A DNA stretch of 64,000 nt from RUG14130 sp045598325 (GTDB taxonomy: Bacteria > Bacillota > Clostridia > Christensenellales > Aristaeellaceae), in NCBI GenBank assembly GCA_045598325.1, contig JAZLLT010000092.1, positions 62,001-126,000 on the forward strand. The letters run 5' to 3'. Position numbers and translations under genes: made by a program. The notes below the pieces were generated by a model. That model was not told the origin of the DNA, made no database searches, and saw nothing but the letters and a program-made list of their open reading frames with translations. This document shows, in pieces, positions 52,528 through 60,898 of the stretch (its first letter is position 1; every line of letters starts with the position of its first letter).

Positions 52528-53514
52528 TCATTTCGCCTCCTTCAGCAGTTTTTCCGCGACCCTCATCGCCAGTTCTTCCTTGTGCAGCGGATGGATGAGG
52601 TCTCTTTCGCAGATGTCGCGGCAGATGACCGTGTCCACATTCTCCCATGCGTCCGCCTGCGCCTGCGCCTGCTGGACGCGGGTCCACGCCTCCCTGTTCC
52701 CGAGCAGATAATCCGCGATCTGGATGATGATGAAGCGCAGGGTTTCATCTCGGAACAGTTCCCGCCAGGTCTCGATGAGTTTTGAAAGCAGCCGCCCGTA
52801 GATGCGGCTCTCCTTATCCGAGGTATTGCTTTCGCCCTGATAGTATATGACCGTGCCCACGGAATACGGCGCGATGCCCTCGAGCATGGAATGGTACAAG
52901 ACCGAGGTGCCCGGATTCCACGGATAGTTCATATCGTGCCGCTCGTTTTCGGGCACGACGAGGCCTTCGTCCGCAAACACGCTTTCGGGCAGGAAGGTCT
53001 GGATCGCCGCCGCGCCCTGATAGCAGGCGATGACGCCCACGGCGTGCCCCGTTTCCTCGCGGAGTTTCCGTGCGGTCATGTAGCCGACGGCGGAAAAGTG
53101 GGCGGCGGTCTCCGCTTTCGCCTTCACCCAGCCGTCCTTTTCCGAAAAATAGTCTCCGCTTGGCTTGTCCGTTTCATAGACGCGCAGCAGCGGGTCATCC
53201 GCGATGCGGCTTAAGTCGTAGGCGGTCTCGTCCAGTTTCATTTCCATATTGGACTGCCCGCCCGCGAACAGCACATCGCCGATATAAACATCCGTAAGCG
53301 TCTTTTTCTCACCGTTTAAGTCGATGTCCATCTCATACGGTCCGCCGTACTCCATGGCGGGCAGTTCGAGAAGCCAGGCTTCTCCTTCAAAAACGCCCCC
53401 GGCGGAGCAGCCGTTCATGCTGACCGTCACTTCGCCCGCGCCCGAACCGAACACGCGGACGGGCTTATTCGCCTGAAAAATACAGCCGTTTCCGAATACG
53501 GGATTCAAAATCAT
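52528..53514 (-). CDS. Sialate O-acetylesterase-type esterase
   Basis: A 328-residue SASA-type SGNH esterase. Residues 1-75 form a beta-sandwich lid, then GGQSNMEM with nucleophile Ser88, YYQGESNT near 225-232, and a C-terminal DLIHPLHKEE near 308-317 holding catalytic His. No signal peptide. The ATG at 53514 has GAGG 8 bases upstream. It removes O-acetyl groups from sugars (sialic acid or plant glycans); the substrate is not decidable. It is unrelated in detail to the SASA protein at 26659, having the extra N-terminal domain. Confidence 0.9.
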   Translation of the reverse strand: MILNPVFGNGCIFQANKPVRVFGSGAGEVTVSMNGCSAGGVFEGEAWLLELPAMEYGGPYEMDIDLNGEKKTLTDVYIGDVLFAGGQSNMEMKLDETAYDLSRIADDPLLRVYETDKPSGDYFSEKDGWVKAKAETAAHFSAVGYMTARKLREETGHAVGVIACYQGAAAIQTFLPESVFADEGLVVPENERHDMNYPWNPGTSVLYHSMLEGIAPYSVGTVIYYQGESNTSDKESRIYGRLLSKLIETWRELFRDETLRFIIIQIADYLLGNREAWTRVQQAQAQADAWENVDTVICRDICERDLIHPLHKEELAMRVAEKLLKEAK

Positions 53515-53533
53515 GTCGATCACCTCTTGCTGT

Positions 53534-53562
53534 ATTATACAATAAACCGCAGCGCGTGTAAA
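53534..53562 (-). promoter_or_regulatory. Promoter of esterase gene
   Basis: On the minus strand TTTACA (53557-53562) and TATAAT (53534-53539) with a 17-base spacer, 20 bases before the start codon region. Confidence 0.7.
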
Positions 53563-53624
53563 TACGCTATCAACCGCAACATTAGCGTGTTATAATAAAC
53601 AAAAAACGAGTTTCGAGGCATGCA

Positions 53625-55046
53625 ATGCGTTACGATTACAGAGAACTGATGAGCCGCGGCATCACGGTCATCACCGCCCATTCCGGCTGCGAAGGCACCG
53701 AGCCCAACAGCATCGGCCATCTGAAAGCCGCCATCGCCTCCGGCGCGGAAATCCTGGAAGTGGATGTGCGTCAAAAGGACGGCCTGCTCTATCTCTCCCA
53801 CGACGAGAACGCCGATCCCGCCGCCTGCGTTTCCCTTGCCGAGTGCTTCCGTCTGGTTTCGGAACAGCCCAATCTCTCCATGAATCTGGATGTCAAGACC
53901 GAGGGACTGGTCGCGCCCGTTCTTGCCCTCGCGAAACAGTATGACCTCACCCGCCGCATCGTGTTCACGGGCGCCTGCAACGACCGCCGGAGCGAAGCCA
54001 ACGAAGGCGGCGCGGACATGTGGCGCAGCATGTGGCCCGGGGACAATATAGAGGATGGCATCGCGGCAAACAAACGCGACGGCAGCCCCGCACTCAATGT
54101 ATACTTCAAGATGATCACGCCGGAATACGATGAAGCCCTGCGCGAAACCGGCTCCGGCTTCTCCGCGTGGACGGTTGACAAGGAAGAAGACATCGTCCGC
54201 TTCCTCAAAATGGGCATCACCAATATCACCACCCGCCGGCCCGTCCTCGCGATGAAACTGCGGGAAGAGATCCGGCGCCCCGCCATCGACAAAGAAGCGT
54301 TCCTCTCCGTCGTCCGCAAGGCGGGCAAAATGATGCTGGATCCCGCCCCCGCCGCTGTCACACAGAAGGGCGGCAGTGCCAATTTCGTTACCGAGCGGGA
54401 CACGGCTGTGGAAGCGTTCCTCAAAAAGGAACTTACTGCCCTCTGCCCGAAGGCGGAATTTTTCGGTGAGGAGAGCGGCGGCAAAGACGCCTGCGTCTCC
54501 TTCGTGGTGGACCCCATCGACGGCACCACAAACTTTATCCACGGTTCCAACCGCTCCGCCGTGAGCGTCGCCCTGCAGGTCTGCGGGCAGGCGGTGCTCG
54601 GCGCGGTGTACAACCCCTACGCAGAGGAACTGTTCTTCGCGGAGAAAGGTAAGGGCGCGACGCTCAACGGAAAGCCCATCCGCGCGAGTTCCCGCTGCGG
54701 CGAGCAGGCAGTCGTCGGTGTCGGTTCCTCCCCCTACGACAAAGCGGTCACGGGCGAAAAGACCCTGCGGCTCATTCACGATGTCTTCTTTGCCGCTGGC
54801 GACATCCGCCGCAGCGGCTCGGCGGCGCTGGAACTTTGCGACACCGCCGCGGGGCGCCTCGAGGGCTACTACGAGATGACCCTGCAGCCCTGGGATCACG
54901 CCGCGGCCGGTCTCATCCTGACCGAAGCAGGCGGCGTCATTACCGATATGGCGGGACAGCCGCTGCAACTGTCTCACAAAACATCCGTTCTCGCCGCAAA
55001 CGCAGCCATGTATCCCATACTCCTCGAAATATGCCAAAACGCCTAA
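53625..55046 (+). CDS. Fusion of glycerophosphodiesterase-like and inositol monophosphatase domains
   Basis: A 473-residue two-domain protein. Residues 1-215 are GDPD-like: EVDV (Glu45, Asp47) and LSHDE (His59) match the active site, but the usual HRG is HSG (19-21) and the ENT segment is EPNS, so activity may be altered. Residues about 225-473 are an inositol monophosphatase-family enzyme with GEES, DPIDGTTN (Asp296, Asp299) and PWDHAAAG (Asp424), all metal ligands intact. The fusion suggests successive cleavage of a glycerophospho-alcohol and dephosphorylation of the product, for example glycerophosphoinositol. GAGG lies 6 bases before the ATG. Confidence 0.88.
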   Translation: MRYDYRELMSRGITVITAHSGCEGTEPNSIGHLKAAIASGAEILEVDVRQKDGLLYLSHDENADPAACVSLAECFRLVSEQPNLSMNLDVKTEGLVAPVLALAKQYDLTRRIVFTGACNDRRSEANEGGADMWRSMWPGDNIEDGIAANKRDGSPALNVYFKMITPEYDEALRETGSGFSAWTVDKEEDIVRFLKMGITNITTRRPVLAMKLREEIRRPAIDKEAFLSVVRKAGKMMLDPAPAAVTQKGGSANFVTERDTAVEAFLKKELTALCPKAEFFGEESGGKDACVSFVVDPIDGTTNFIHGSNRSAVSVALQVCGQAVLGAVYNPYAEELFFAEKGKGATLNGKPIRASSRCGEQAVVGVGSSPYDKAVTGEKTLRLIHDVFFAAGDIRRSGSAALELCDTAAGRLEGYYEMTLQPWDHAAAGLILTEAGGVITDMAGQPLQLSHKTSVLAANAAMYPILLEICQNA

Positions 55047-55086
55047 CCCCTTCTTGGCTTCCCCTCTCCGAGGGGTGCGAAGCGCC

Positions 55087-55131
55087 GGTTCGGTAGTGGA
55101 TGAATGCCCGGTGGGCATCCAGAGCCGAACC
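55087..55131. repeat. Intergenic long hairpin element
   Basis: GGTTCGG (55087-55093) pairs with CCGAACC (55125-55131), enclosing GGATG-AAT-GCCC with GGGC-ATCC. The surrounding text (55047-55190) has the look of a dispersed intergenic element. Noncoding. Confidence 0.55.
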
Positions 55132-55193
55132 TGACCGAGCCCGCAGGCGAGACGCTGTCACCGAAGGTAACTGATGAGGAGCGTAATCCACGA

Positions 55194-55221
55194 AAAAAGA
55201 GCGGCACCAACCGCTCTTTTT
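55194..55221. terminator. Bidirectional terminator
   Basis: AAAAAGAGCGG with CCGCTCTTTTT, 6-base loop, between the convergent GDPD-phosphatase and GH16 genes. Confidence 0.92.
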
Positions 55222-55234
55222 GCTTACCTGTTTA

Positions 55235-56065
55235 TTACGCTTCATCAAAAACTCTGACATAATCCACAAGGAAGGTATCTCCCGCTTTCGCCGCCGCGCG
55301 CGCCTCTTCCGTCGGGCGGTGCTCCAGAGAGCGGTAGCCGCATACCTCGGTGGAAATCAGGATAAACTCGGGGACGCCGGAGATCGGACTGTCGATATGT
55401 CCGTCCTCCTCGCCGTCGATATAGAATGTATATCCGTTGTCGTCCCACAGCATCGCAAAGGTATGGAAGACGGAAGTATCCATGTTCTTGCGGCCTTCGC
55501 CCACGAAAATGCGTTTATGGTCATCCGAGTATCCGCAGTAATGGTTGCCGTGGCAGGAAACTTCCCCCGGCGCAAAGGACTCCATAATGTCGTTCTCGAT
55601 GCCCGAGGTCTCGGGATGCAGGGTCGTACCAATGACAGGCGACTGGATCCAGAACGCAGACCACCAGCCCGTTTTCTGCTGCAGACGGCAGCGGCACTCG
55701 AAGTATCCCTTTTTCTTGGCAAAGAGCGGGTCCTTCAGAGGTCCGATCGGCCAGGTAAGTCCCGCATCGTCCAGCGTACCGGTTTTCGGCTGCTCGGCAT
55801 CCATGAAGTTGTAGCCGGTCTGCAGTTGGGAGGAGCAGATTTCTCCGTCCTTCTCAAAAATCGAGAATACCGCGTGCGATTCGCCGTCGAGCACGACGCC
55901 GTCGTCCGTCCAAGTCTTGTGGCGCTTTCCCATCATGCACAGACGGAAATCCCACTTGCTGCGGTCCAGTTCTTTCCCGTCGAATTCGTCGTGCCAGACG
56001 AGTTTCCATTTCTTTCCTTCGGGCAGAAAACTCGGTTCATGACCTGATACCTCGTACTTCATCAT
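55235..56065 (-). CDS. GH16-family glycoside hydrolase
   Basis: A 276-residue beta-jelly-roll enzyme of GH16. The catalytic motif is ENDIME at 157-162 (Glu157 nucleophile, Glu162 acid/base), and WHDEFDG at 24-30 is the usual N-terminal mark. No signal peptide, unusual for GH16, whose members mostly cleave external beta-1,3/1,4-glucans, agarose or carrageenan. It may act on small imported oligosaccharides, or be exported otherwise. Last of a four-gene run with GNAT genes; the start could also be the second ATG at 56062. Confidence 0.9.
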   Translation of the reverse strand: MMKYEVSGHEPSFLPEGKKWKLVWHDEFDGKELDRSKWDFRLCMMGKRHKTWTDDGVVLDGESHAVFSIFEKDGEICSSQLQTGYNFMDAEQPKTGTLDDAGLTWPIGPLKDPLFAKKKGYFECRCRLQQKTGWWSAFWIQSPVIGTTLHPETSGIENDIMESFAPGEVSCHGNHYCGYSDDHKRIFVGEGRKNMDTSVFHTFAMLWDDNGYTFYIDGEEDGHIDSPISGVPEFILISTEVCGYRSLEHRPTEEARAAAKAGDTFLVDYVRVFDEA

Positions 56066-56080
56066 GTGCGGCGTTCCCCC

Positions 56081-56587
56081 TTAATCTATGTGCATTATAT
56101 AAGCCGAAGCTTTAAACACTTCGCTGCCGTCCGGTTTTTCATATGTCGTAAAATGGTCGAAAGCAAACCCGCATTTGCGGATTACATTACCCGACGCGGT
56201 GTTGGCGTTGGCATGCGTGGCGGTAAATTCATGCGCGTCCAATTCATCATGAGCCCACTTGATCATGGCTTTTGCCGCCTCTGTGCCATATCCTTTGCCC
56301 CAGCAGTCACTGCGCAGATTGTACCCTAACTCATACGCGCCCTCCACTTTAAGAGGAGAAATGCTGCCCGAGCCGATAAGAATACCCGTTTCCTTGAGTT
56401 CAAAACCGAATTCGTTGCTGTCCTCTTTGATGGACGAGATCCACTCCCGCACCTTCTCCACATCCGTATACAGCGGATAGGGCATGAAGCGGTTCACCTC
56501 GGGATCCGAGCACCACACGAACACCTGTTCCGCATCTTCCACGGTCATCGGCCGCAGGATCAGCCGCTCCGTTTCGATCCGTTTCAT
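56081..56587 (-). CDS. RimJ/RimL-type GNAT acetyltransferase
   Basis: A 168-residue GNAT enzyme beginning IETERLILRPMTVEDA. The acetyl-CoA loop is LRSDCWGKGYGTEAAKAM near 108-125, and HANANTASGNVIRKCGF follows. The ATG overlaps the stop of the neighbouring GNAT (ATGA), so the pair is coupled. Protein N-terminal or small-molecule N-acetylation is likely; the acceptor is unknown. Confidence 0.88.
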   Translation of the reverse strand: MKRIETERLILRPMTVEDAEQVFVWCSDPEVNRFMPYPLYTDVEKVREWISSIKEDSNEFGFELKETGILIGSGSISPLKVEGAYELGYNLRSDCWGKGYGTEAAKAMIKWAHDELDAHEFTATHANANTASGNVIRKCGFAFDHFTTYEKPDGSEVFKASAYIMHID

Positions 56588-57144
56588 TTCCCCACCTCGT
56601 ACTCGCTTCTCAATATCCCGTAAATACTCACATCCACGATGCCCTGATTGTTTTTGCCCGATCTGCGCAGGGTGCCCTCGTAGGTGAGCCCGCACTTTTT
56701 CATGACCTTGCCCGAATTGGGGTTGCTGACATCGTGACCCGCGCAGACGCGGTCCGCGCCCACCTCGTCAAATAGGAAGGCGATGACCGCGGTGAAGGCT
56801 TCCGTCATGATGCCCCGATGCCAGAAATCCCGCCCGATGCAGTAGCCCACCTCGGCTTCGTTCAGATCTTCGTTCAGGCGCACCACGGCGATGGAGCCGA
56901 TAGCCTCATGGAGGCTTTTGAGTTCGATCGCCCACTGGTAATTATCGGGCTTTTCGTAATCCTTCACCCACATGCCCGCGACCCACCTACTGGTATCCAC
57001 GCTCCCGTGGGCGGGCCATGTGAGGTATTTCGTCACTTCGCTGTCGCCTGCCCAGTTTTTGAACATGGCGGGCGCGTCCTCCAAAGTGAACTGTCTTAAA
57101 ATGAGGCGTTCGGTTTCGATTTTTTTGGTTCCCTGATGATTCAT
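56584..57144 (-). CDS. RimJ/RimL-type GNAT acetyltransferase
   Basis: A 186-residue GNAT of the same subfamily (IETERLILRQFTLEDA), with the cofactor loop IGRDFWHRGIMTEAFTAV near 117-134 and the usual HDVSNPNSGKVMKKCGL after it. Its start lies 3 bases after the stop of the next GNAT gene. Probably a diverged duplicate of its downstream neighbour. Confidence 0.88.
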   Translation of the reverse strand: MNHQGTKKIETERLILRQFTLEDAPAMFKNWAGDSEVTKYLTWPAHGSVDTSRWVAGMWVKDYEKPDNYQWAIELKSLHEAIGSIAVVRLNEDLNEAEVGYCIGRDFWHRGIMTEAFTAVIAFLFDEVGADRVCAGHDVSNPNSGKVMKKCGLTYEGTLRRSGKNNQGIVDVSIYGILRSEYEVGK

Positions 57145-57147
57145 GAT

Positions 57148-57954
57148 TTATCCTTCCTTCCGTATCGTGCAGAGGGCGCCCCGTTTCACATAGCCGATTT
57201 TCGTGTAGCAGGCGTTGGAGGCGGCGTAATCCGCGTCCGTGTAGAGCATGGGTGTATAGCCCCGCTCCATGAGCATTTTGGTGATGCCATAGACCATATT
57301 CCGGGCGTAGTGCATCCGGCGGTATTCTTTGGAAACCAGCACGCCGTTCACCGTCGCATCCTTTCCCACCGCTCTGTACGCGCAGGAACCCACGGTTTTT
57401 CCTTCGCCGTTTTTCCAGAAATAATAGGTACCCCGCACGACCTGCTCTCTCGCCGCGTCCTCAAACGCCGTGAGGTCGCCTATGGTTTCGCCGATGGCTG
57501 CATAGAATTCTTTCTTGCGCGCGATGACCTCATCCGCCTCTTCGGGTGTACATTGGTGCAGTTCCCCGTCCGCCTTGATTTCCGGCTCGATAATCTCCCG
57601 GCAGTCATAGGCGAACATGTTGGCGGCGATCTTCATCTCCGTACCCGTCTCCGCAGCGCGGCGCATGAAATAGTCCGCGAGATCATACTTGAGGTTATAC
57701 CTGTATCCGTCCTTCACGGGGCGGCAGGCGTTTATCTCCCGCCACGCGCGCTCCATCTCCGCTTCCCCGCATCCGTCCGGCGTCCATACCCAAATGGGAT
57801 AGCCCTGCTTCGTATCGGAATGACAGATGATGAGGCTCTTGTGGTCGGACAAAACGAGGTCACACTCCCCGCGCAGGATGCGAATAAGGACATTGAAGGT
57901 GTATCTGTCTTTTTCCAGCAGCGCGAAATCCGATTCGTTGACGAAAGTATCCAT
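57148..57954 (-). CDS. GNAT acetyltransferase with N-terminal extension
   Basis: A 268-residue protein. The first 130 residues are an extra domain of unknown role, and the C-terminal half is a GNAT fold with VNGVLVSKEYRRMHYARNMV near 205-224 and DADYAASNACYTKIGY. The ATG at 57954 has GGAG 6 bases upstream; the very long frame beyond is antisense to the ThyX gene. First gene of the run leading to GH16. Confidence 0.85.
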   Translation of the reverse strand: MDTFVNESDFALLEKDRYTFNVLIRILRGECDLVLSDHKSLIICHSDTKQGYPIWVWTPDGCGEAEMERAWREINACRPVKDGYRYNLKYDLADYFMRRAAETGTEMKIAANMFAYDCREIIEPEIKADGELHQCTPEEADEVIARKKEFYAAIGETIGDLTAFEDAAREQVVRGTYYFWKNGEGKTVGSCAYRAVGKDATVNGVLVSKEYRRMHYARNMVYGITKMLMERGYTPMLYTDADYAASNACYTKIGYVKRGALCTIRKEG

Positions 57955-58038
57955 GGTTTTCTCCATAGTATCGGTAATATTGGGCTGAATTATAGCATAG
58001 AGCACGGAAAAACGCAAGCAAAAACGGGATTTTTCCGC

Positions 58039-58067
58039 TTGTATAACTCCGTCTCTCGTGGTATAAT
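58039..58067 (+). promoter_or_regulatory. Promoter of ThyX-like gene
   Basis: TTGTAT (58039-58044) and TATAAT (58062-58067), 17-base spacer, 32 bases before the ATG. Confidence 0.65.
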
Positions 58068-58098
58068 AGCATAAAATCGACTTTTTCGGAGGAACACC

Positions 58099-59385
58099 AT
58101 GAAAAACGGCAGCGTAACCATCATCGGATTTTCCGAGTCCGGCATCAACGCGGGCGCCGCGGCTTCCCGCATCAGCACCGGTGAAGGCACCGCTCTGGAC
58201 GCGTTCGGCAAGAGCGGCAACAGAGAAAAGGATGTCAAACTGGTCGGCAAGGTGATTTCCTCCGGACACACCACCGTTATCGAGCATTGCTGGTTCAACA
58301 TCGCTTTCAATAATGTGAGCGTGCTGTGCGAGCAACTGATGATCGAGCACCGCCTCGCGGCGTACACCGTGAAATCCCGCCGCTATGTGGATTTCAGCGG
58401 CGCGGGCTATGTGGTGCCCGAAGGGCTGGGCGAAAAGGAAGACGCTTTCCGCGCTCACATCGACAGCCTGTTTTCCGCCTATGACCAACTCCTCGCTCTG
58501 GACATCCCCCGCGAAGACGCCCGCTTCGTGCTGCCCTACTGCTTCCGCAGCAACTTCATCATGAGCGTGAACGCCCGCGAACTGTCCCACATCGTCAATG
58601 AAATGACCGTCGGGCGCCTGAGCGTGTACCCCGAAATGGTGTATCTGGGCACGATGCTCGGCGAGCAGTTGGACGAGAAGTTCCCCGGCGTCTCCGCCGC
58701 GGAAAAGAAGCGCATCCACGCTCCCGCGCCGCTCAAAGCCGTGGAGACCATCGCTTCTCCCGCCCTCGCGGAGCAGAGCACGGAAATCGTGTCCGCTCCC
58801 GCGGAGCCCTCGGCGCTCCTCACCTCCGCCATGAGATTTGAGGGCTGTGACTGCATCAAAGACTATGTGCACTCCGACCGTCCCCGCGCCCTTGAAATGC
58901 TGAACTACGGGTTCCTCACGAAGGATGTTTCCCTCGCCACCGTGACCCACTTCACCCGTCACCGCATCCAGACCCTGATGGTGCCCGAAGTGGCGACTTC
59001 GCTCATCAAAAATCACTATATCCTGCCCGAAACCGTGGCGGAGCGTCCCGAAGCCAAGGCGATCTACCGCGACGCTTTCGAAAGGAATACCGCCTTCGCG
59101 AGACGGTTTGCCGGCGATTCCGTGCTGCTTTCCTACCTCGCCCTCGCGGGCAACACGGTGGACCTGCTCTTCGGCATGAACGCCAGAGAACTGCTCCACT
59201 TCCTCCGTCTGCGCACCTGCACCCGCGCCCAGTGGGAAGTGCGCGGATATTCCCGCGAGATGCTCGCGCTCCTGCGCGAAAACTTCCCCGCGCTGTTCAA
59301 ATACTACGGTCCCAGCTGCGCGGTGCTGGGCTATTGCCCCGAAGGAAGACTTTCCTGCGGACAGCCGCAGAAAATCGAAGAGTAA
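58099..59385 (+). CDS. thyX: Two-domain ThyX-like flavin-dependent thymidylate synthase
   Basis: A 428-residue protein, about twice the 220-250 residues of ordinary ThyX. The N-half shows EHCWFNIAFNNVS, EHRLAAYTVKSRRY (like the ThyX motif with SxRY) and NARELSHIV; the C-half shows THFTRHRIQTL (the RHR) and NARELLHFLRLRT with AQWEVR. Each half alone is an incomplete ThyX motif set, so a fused pseudo-dimer is likely. ThyX makes dTMP from dUMP using folate and FAD. GGAGG lies about 7 bases before the ATG. Activity is plausible but not certain because the RHR and SxRY parts sit in different halves. Confidence 0.8.
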   Translation: MKNGSVTIIGFSESGINAGAAASRISTGEGTALDAFGKSGNREKDVKLVGKVISSGHTTVIEHCWFNIAFNNVSVLCEQLMIEHRLAAYTVKSRRYVDFSGAGYVVPEGLGEKEDAFRAHIDSLFSAYDQLLALDIPREDARFVLPYCFRSNFIMSVNARELSHIVNEMTVGRLSVYPEMVYLGTMLGEQLDEKFPGVSAAEKKRIHAPAPLKAVETIASPALAEQSTEIVSAPAEPSALLTSAMRFEGCDCIKDYVHSDRPRALEMLNYGFLTKDVSLATVTHFTRHRIQTLMVPEVATSLIKNHYILPETVAERPEAKAIYRDAFERNTAFARRFAGDSVLLSYLALAGNTVDLLFGMNARELLHFLRLRTCTRAQWEVRGYSREMLALLRENFPALFKYYGPSCAVLGYCPEGRLSCGQPQKIEE

Positions 59386-59394
59386 CGCATATGG

Positions 59395-59424
59395 AAAAGC
59401 CTCTCCAAGCGGAGAGGCTTTTTT
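59395..59424. terminator. Bidirectional terminator
   Basis: AAAAGCCTCTCC with GGAGAGGCTTTTTT, 4-base loop, between the convergent ThyX and Nudix genes. Confidence 0.92.
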
Positions 59425-59973
59425 CTATTTCAAAAGTTCCGTGAGCGCCCTGTACTCCCGTTCGTACAGGCCCCTTCTCATCTCATCCACGCCGTCATAG
59501 ACGGTGTGGCTCCCGAACACACTTTTCGCTTCATCAACGGGCAGCCACACGGGCTCCGGGCCCACACTCTGCTCACGGCGGGTGAGTTTCCGTTCCGTCG
59601 ACCCCGTGACCTCGCAGAGGAAGCAGCGGCTCACGAAGTATTCGTTGATGGTGAGGGCGCAGTCGCCGCAGGAAACGAGACAGCCCGTCTCCTCGCCCAC
59701 CTCGCGGATGCAGCACTCGCGGTCTCTCTCGCTGTCTTCAATGCCGCCCGGGATCATGTACTGCCCCGTCAGGCGTTCAAAGGACAGGAGGATGCGACCG
59801 TCCCCGAGTACGATGCCCCGGCAGGCGGCACGGGAATCTTCGTGGTGTCCGAAGTAATTCTTCCCGATGATTTCGATCGTTTTCATTTTCGTATGCATCC
59901 GCGGCGAAGGACTTTTGTTCTCCGCGGCGGCATCTGCCTTTCCGGTATACAGTGGTGTTCCGATATCAGCCAA
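59425..59973 (-). CDS. Nudix hydrolase
   Basis: A 182-residue Nudix pyrophosphatase; the Nudix box lies at 76-98 (GGIEDSER, then REVGEETG), with all metal-binding Glu present. A TTG at 59973 is taken as start, since GGAG is 7 bases upstream and the start overlaps the amidohydrolase stop by 8 bases. An ATG 29 codons later, where the family similarity begins, is the alternative but lacks a ribosome binding site. Substrate (nucleotide-linked) unknown. Confidence 0.88.
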   Translation of the reverse strand: MADIGTPLYTGKADAAAENKSPSPRMHTKMKTIEIIGKNYFGHHEDSRAACRGIVLGDGRILLSFERLTGQYMIPGGIEDSERDRECCIREVGEETGCLVSCGDCALTINEYFVSRCFLCEVTGSTERKLTRREQSVGPEPVWLPVDEAKSVFGSHTVYDGVDEMRRGLYEREYRALTELLK

Positions 59974-60751
59974 GCAGTTTCTCCGCGTTTTTATGCAGGA
60001 TGTTTTCTCTTTCCCTGTCCGTGAGGGGCAGGTTCATGAAGCGGGTGAGTTCCCCCTGCGGGTCCCACATGGGATAGTCCGTGCCGAAAAGCACCCGTTC
60101 ACGGTCATACCTGCGGATGAGTTCCGCCGCCTTCCCGGGCGAAAGGGCGTAGAGGGAACTGGAGGTGTCCACATAGAGATTGTCGTACTTCGAAAGAAGT
60201 TCCGCCGCATCGTCCCATTCCGACCAGCCGCCCAGATGGGCGCAGACGCAGACAAGGCGCGGGAACGCTTCCGCCACCTTTTTCATCCGGAACGGGTTGG
60301 AATACTCATAGCGGCTGTCGCCCGTGTGGATGATAACGGGGAGCCGTCCCTCGATGGCGGCAAACATGTTCATGGCTTCGGTTGAGTCGAGCGCGAAGCG
60401 CTGCATGTCCGGGTGGATCTTAAGCCCGTGAAGTCCCATGCGGATACAGTCTTCCACCACATCTTCCGGATGCTCACACAGGGCATGGATGGTGCCGAAG
60501 CCGGTAAGTTCTTTGGGATGGGCGTTTTGGCTCTCCGCAATGAAGGCATTGATGCTTGAAACCTGACGGGGCGACACTGCCACCGAGTGGATGACCGACC
60601 GACCGATACCCGCCGCGCGGCTGACCGTGAGCAGCGTGTCCACAAGGCCGTCACACTCCATGCGGTAGCCGTAAAACCCGCCGATGCTCTCTACCGCCTT
60701 TTCCGCGATCTTCTGCGGGAACACATGGGCGTGCACATCGATGATTTCCAT
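59966..60751 (-). CDS. Amidohydrolase-family metal-dependent hydrolase
   Basis: A 261-residue TIM-barrel amidohydrolase (amidohydrolase-2 type). Metal ligands: HAH (His7, His9), later GLKIHPD, IIHTGD, CAHLGG and FGTDYP, the last Asp being the catalytic base. Such proteins act as decarboxylases or C-N/lactone hydrolases on small acids. Coupled to the Nudix gene by an overlap. Exact reaction not readable. Confidence 0.88.
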   Translation of the reverse strand: MEIIDVHAHVFPQKIAEKAVESIGGFYGYRMECDGLVDTLLTVSRAAGIGRSVIHSVAVSPRQVSSINAFIAESQNAHPKELTGFGTIHALCEHPEDVVEDCIRMGLHGLKIHPDMQRFALDSTEAMNMFAAIEGRLPVIIHTGDSRYEYSNPFRMKKVAEAFPRLVCVCAHLGGWSEWDDAAELLSKYDNLYVDTSSSLYALSPGKAAELIRRYDRERVLFGTDYPMWDPQGELTRFMNLPLTDRERENILHKNAEKLLG

Positions 60752-60840
60752 TTTGGTCCCTCCCCGTTTGATGGACCTATTATACTCCCGATCGCCGCCT
60801 TTTTCCCCATCGCCCGTGTAAATTTTCCGCCCCCGCCGTG

Positions 60841-60869
60841 TTGACAGCGGCGCCGCGTGACCTTATAAT
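60841..60869 (+). promoter_or_regulatory. Promoter of GNAT gene
   Basis: Consensus TTGACA (60841-60846) and TATAAT (60864-60869) with 17 bases between, 30 bases before the start codon. Confidence 0.88.
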
Positions 60870-60898
60870 CTCATTATCAATGAGCCGCAGGTGATCAC

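Noticed and set aside
57955..59199. Minus-strand extension of the GNAT gene to 683 codons
   Set aside because: The extra part is antisense to the ThyX-like gene, and the GNAT has a good ATG with ribosome binding site at 57954.
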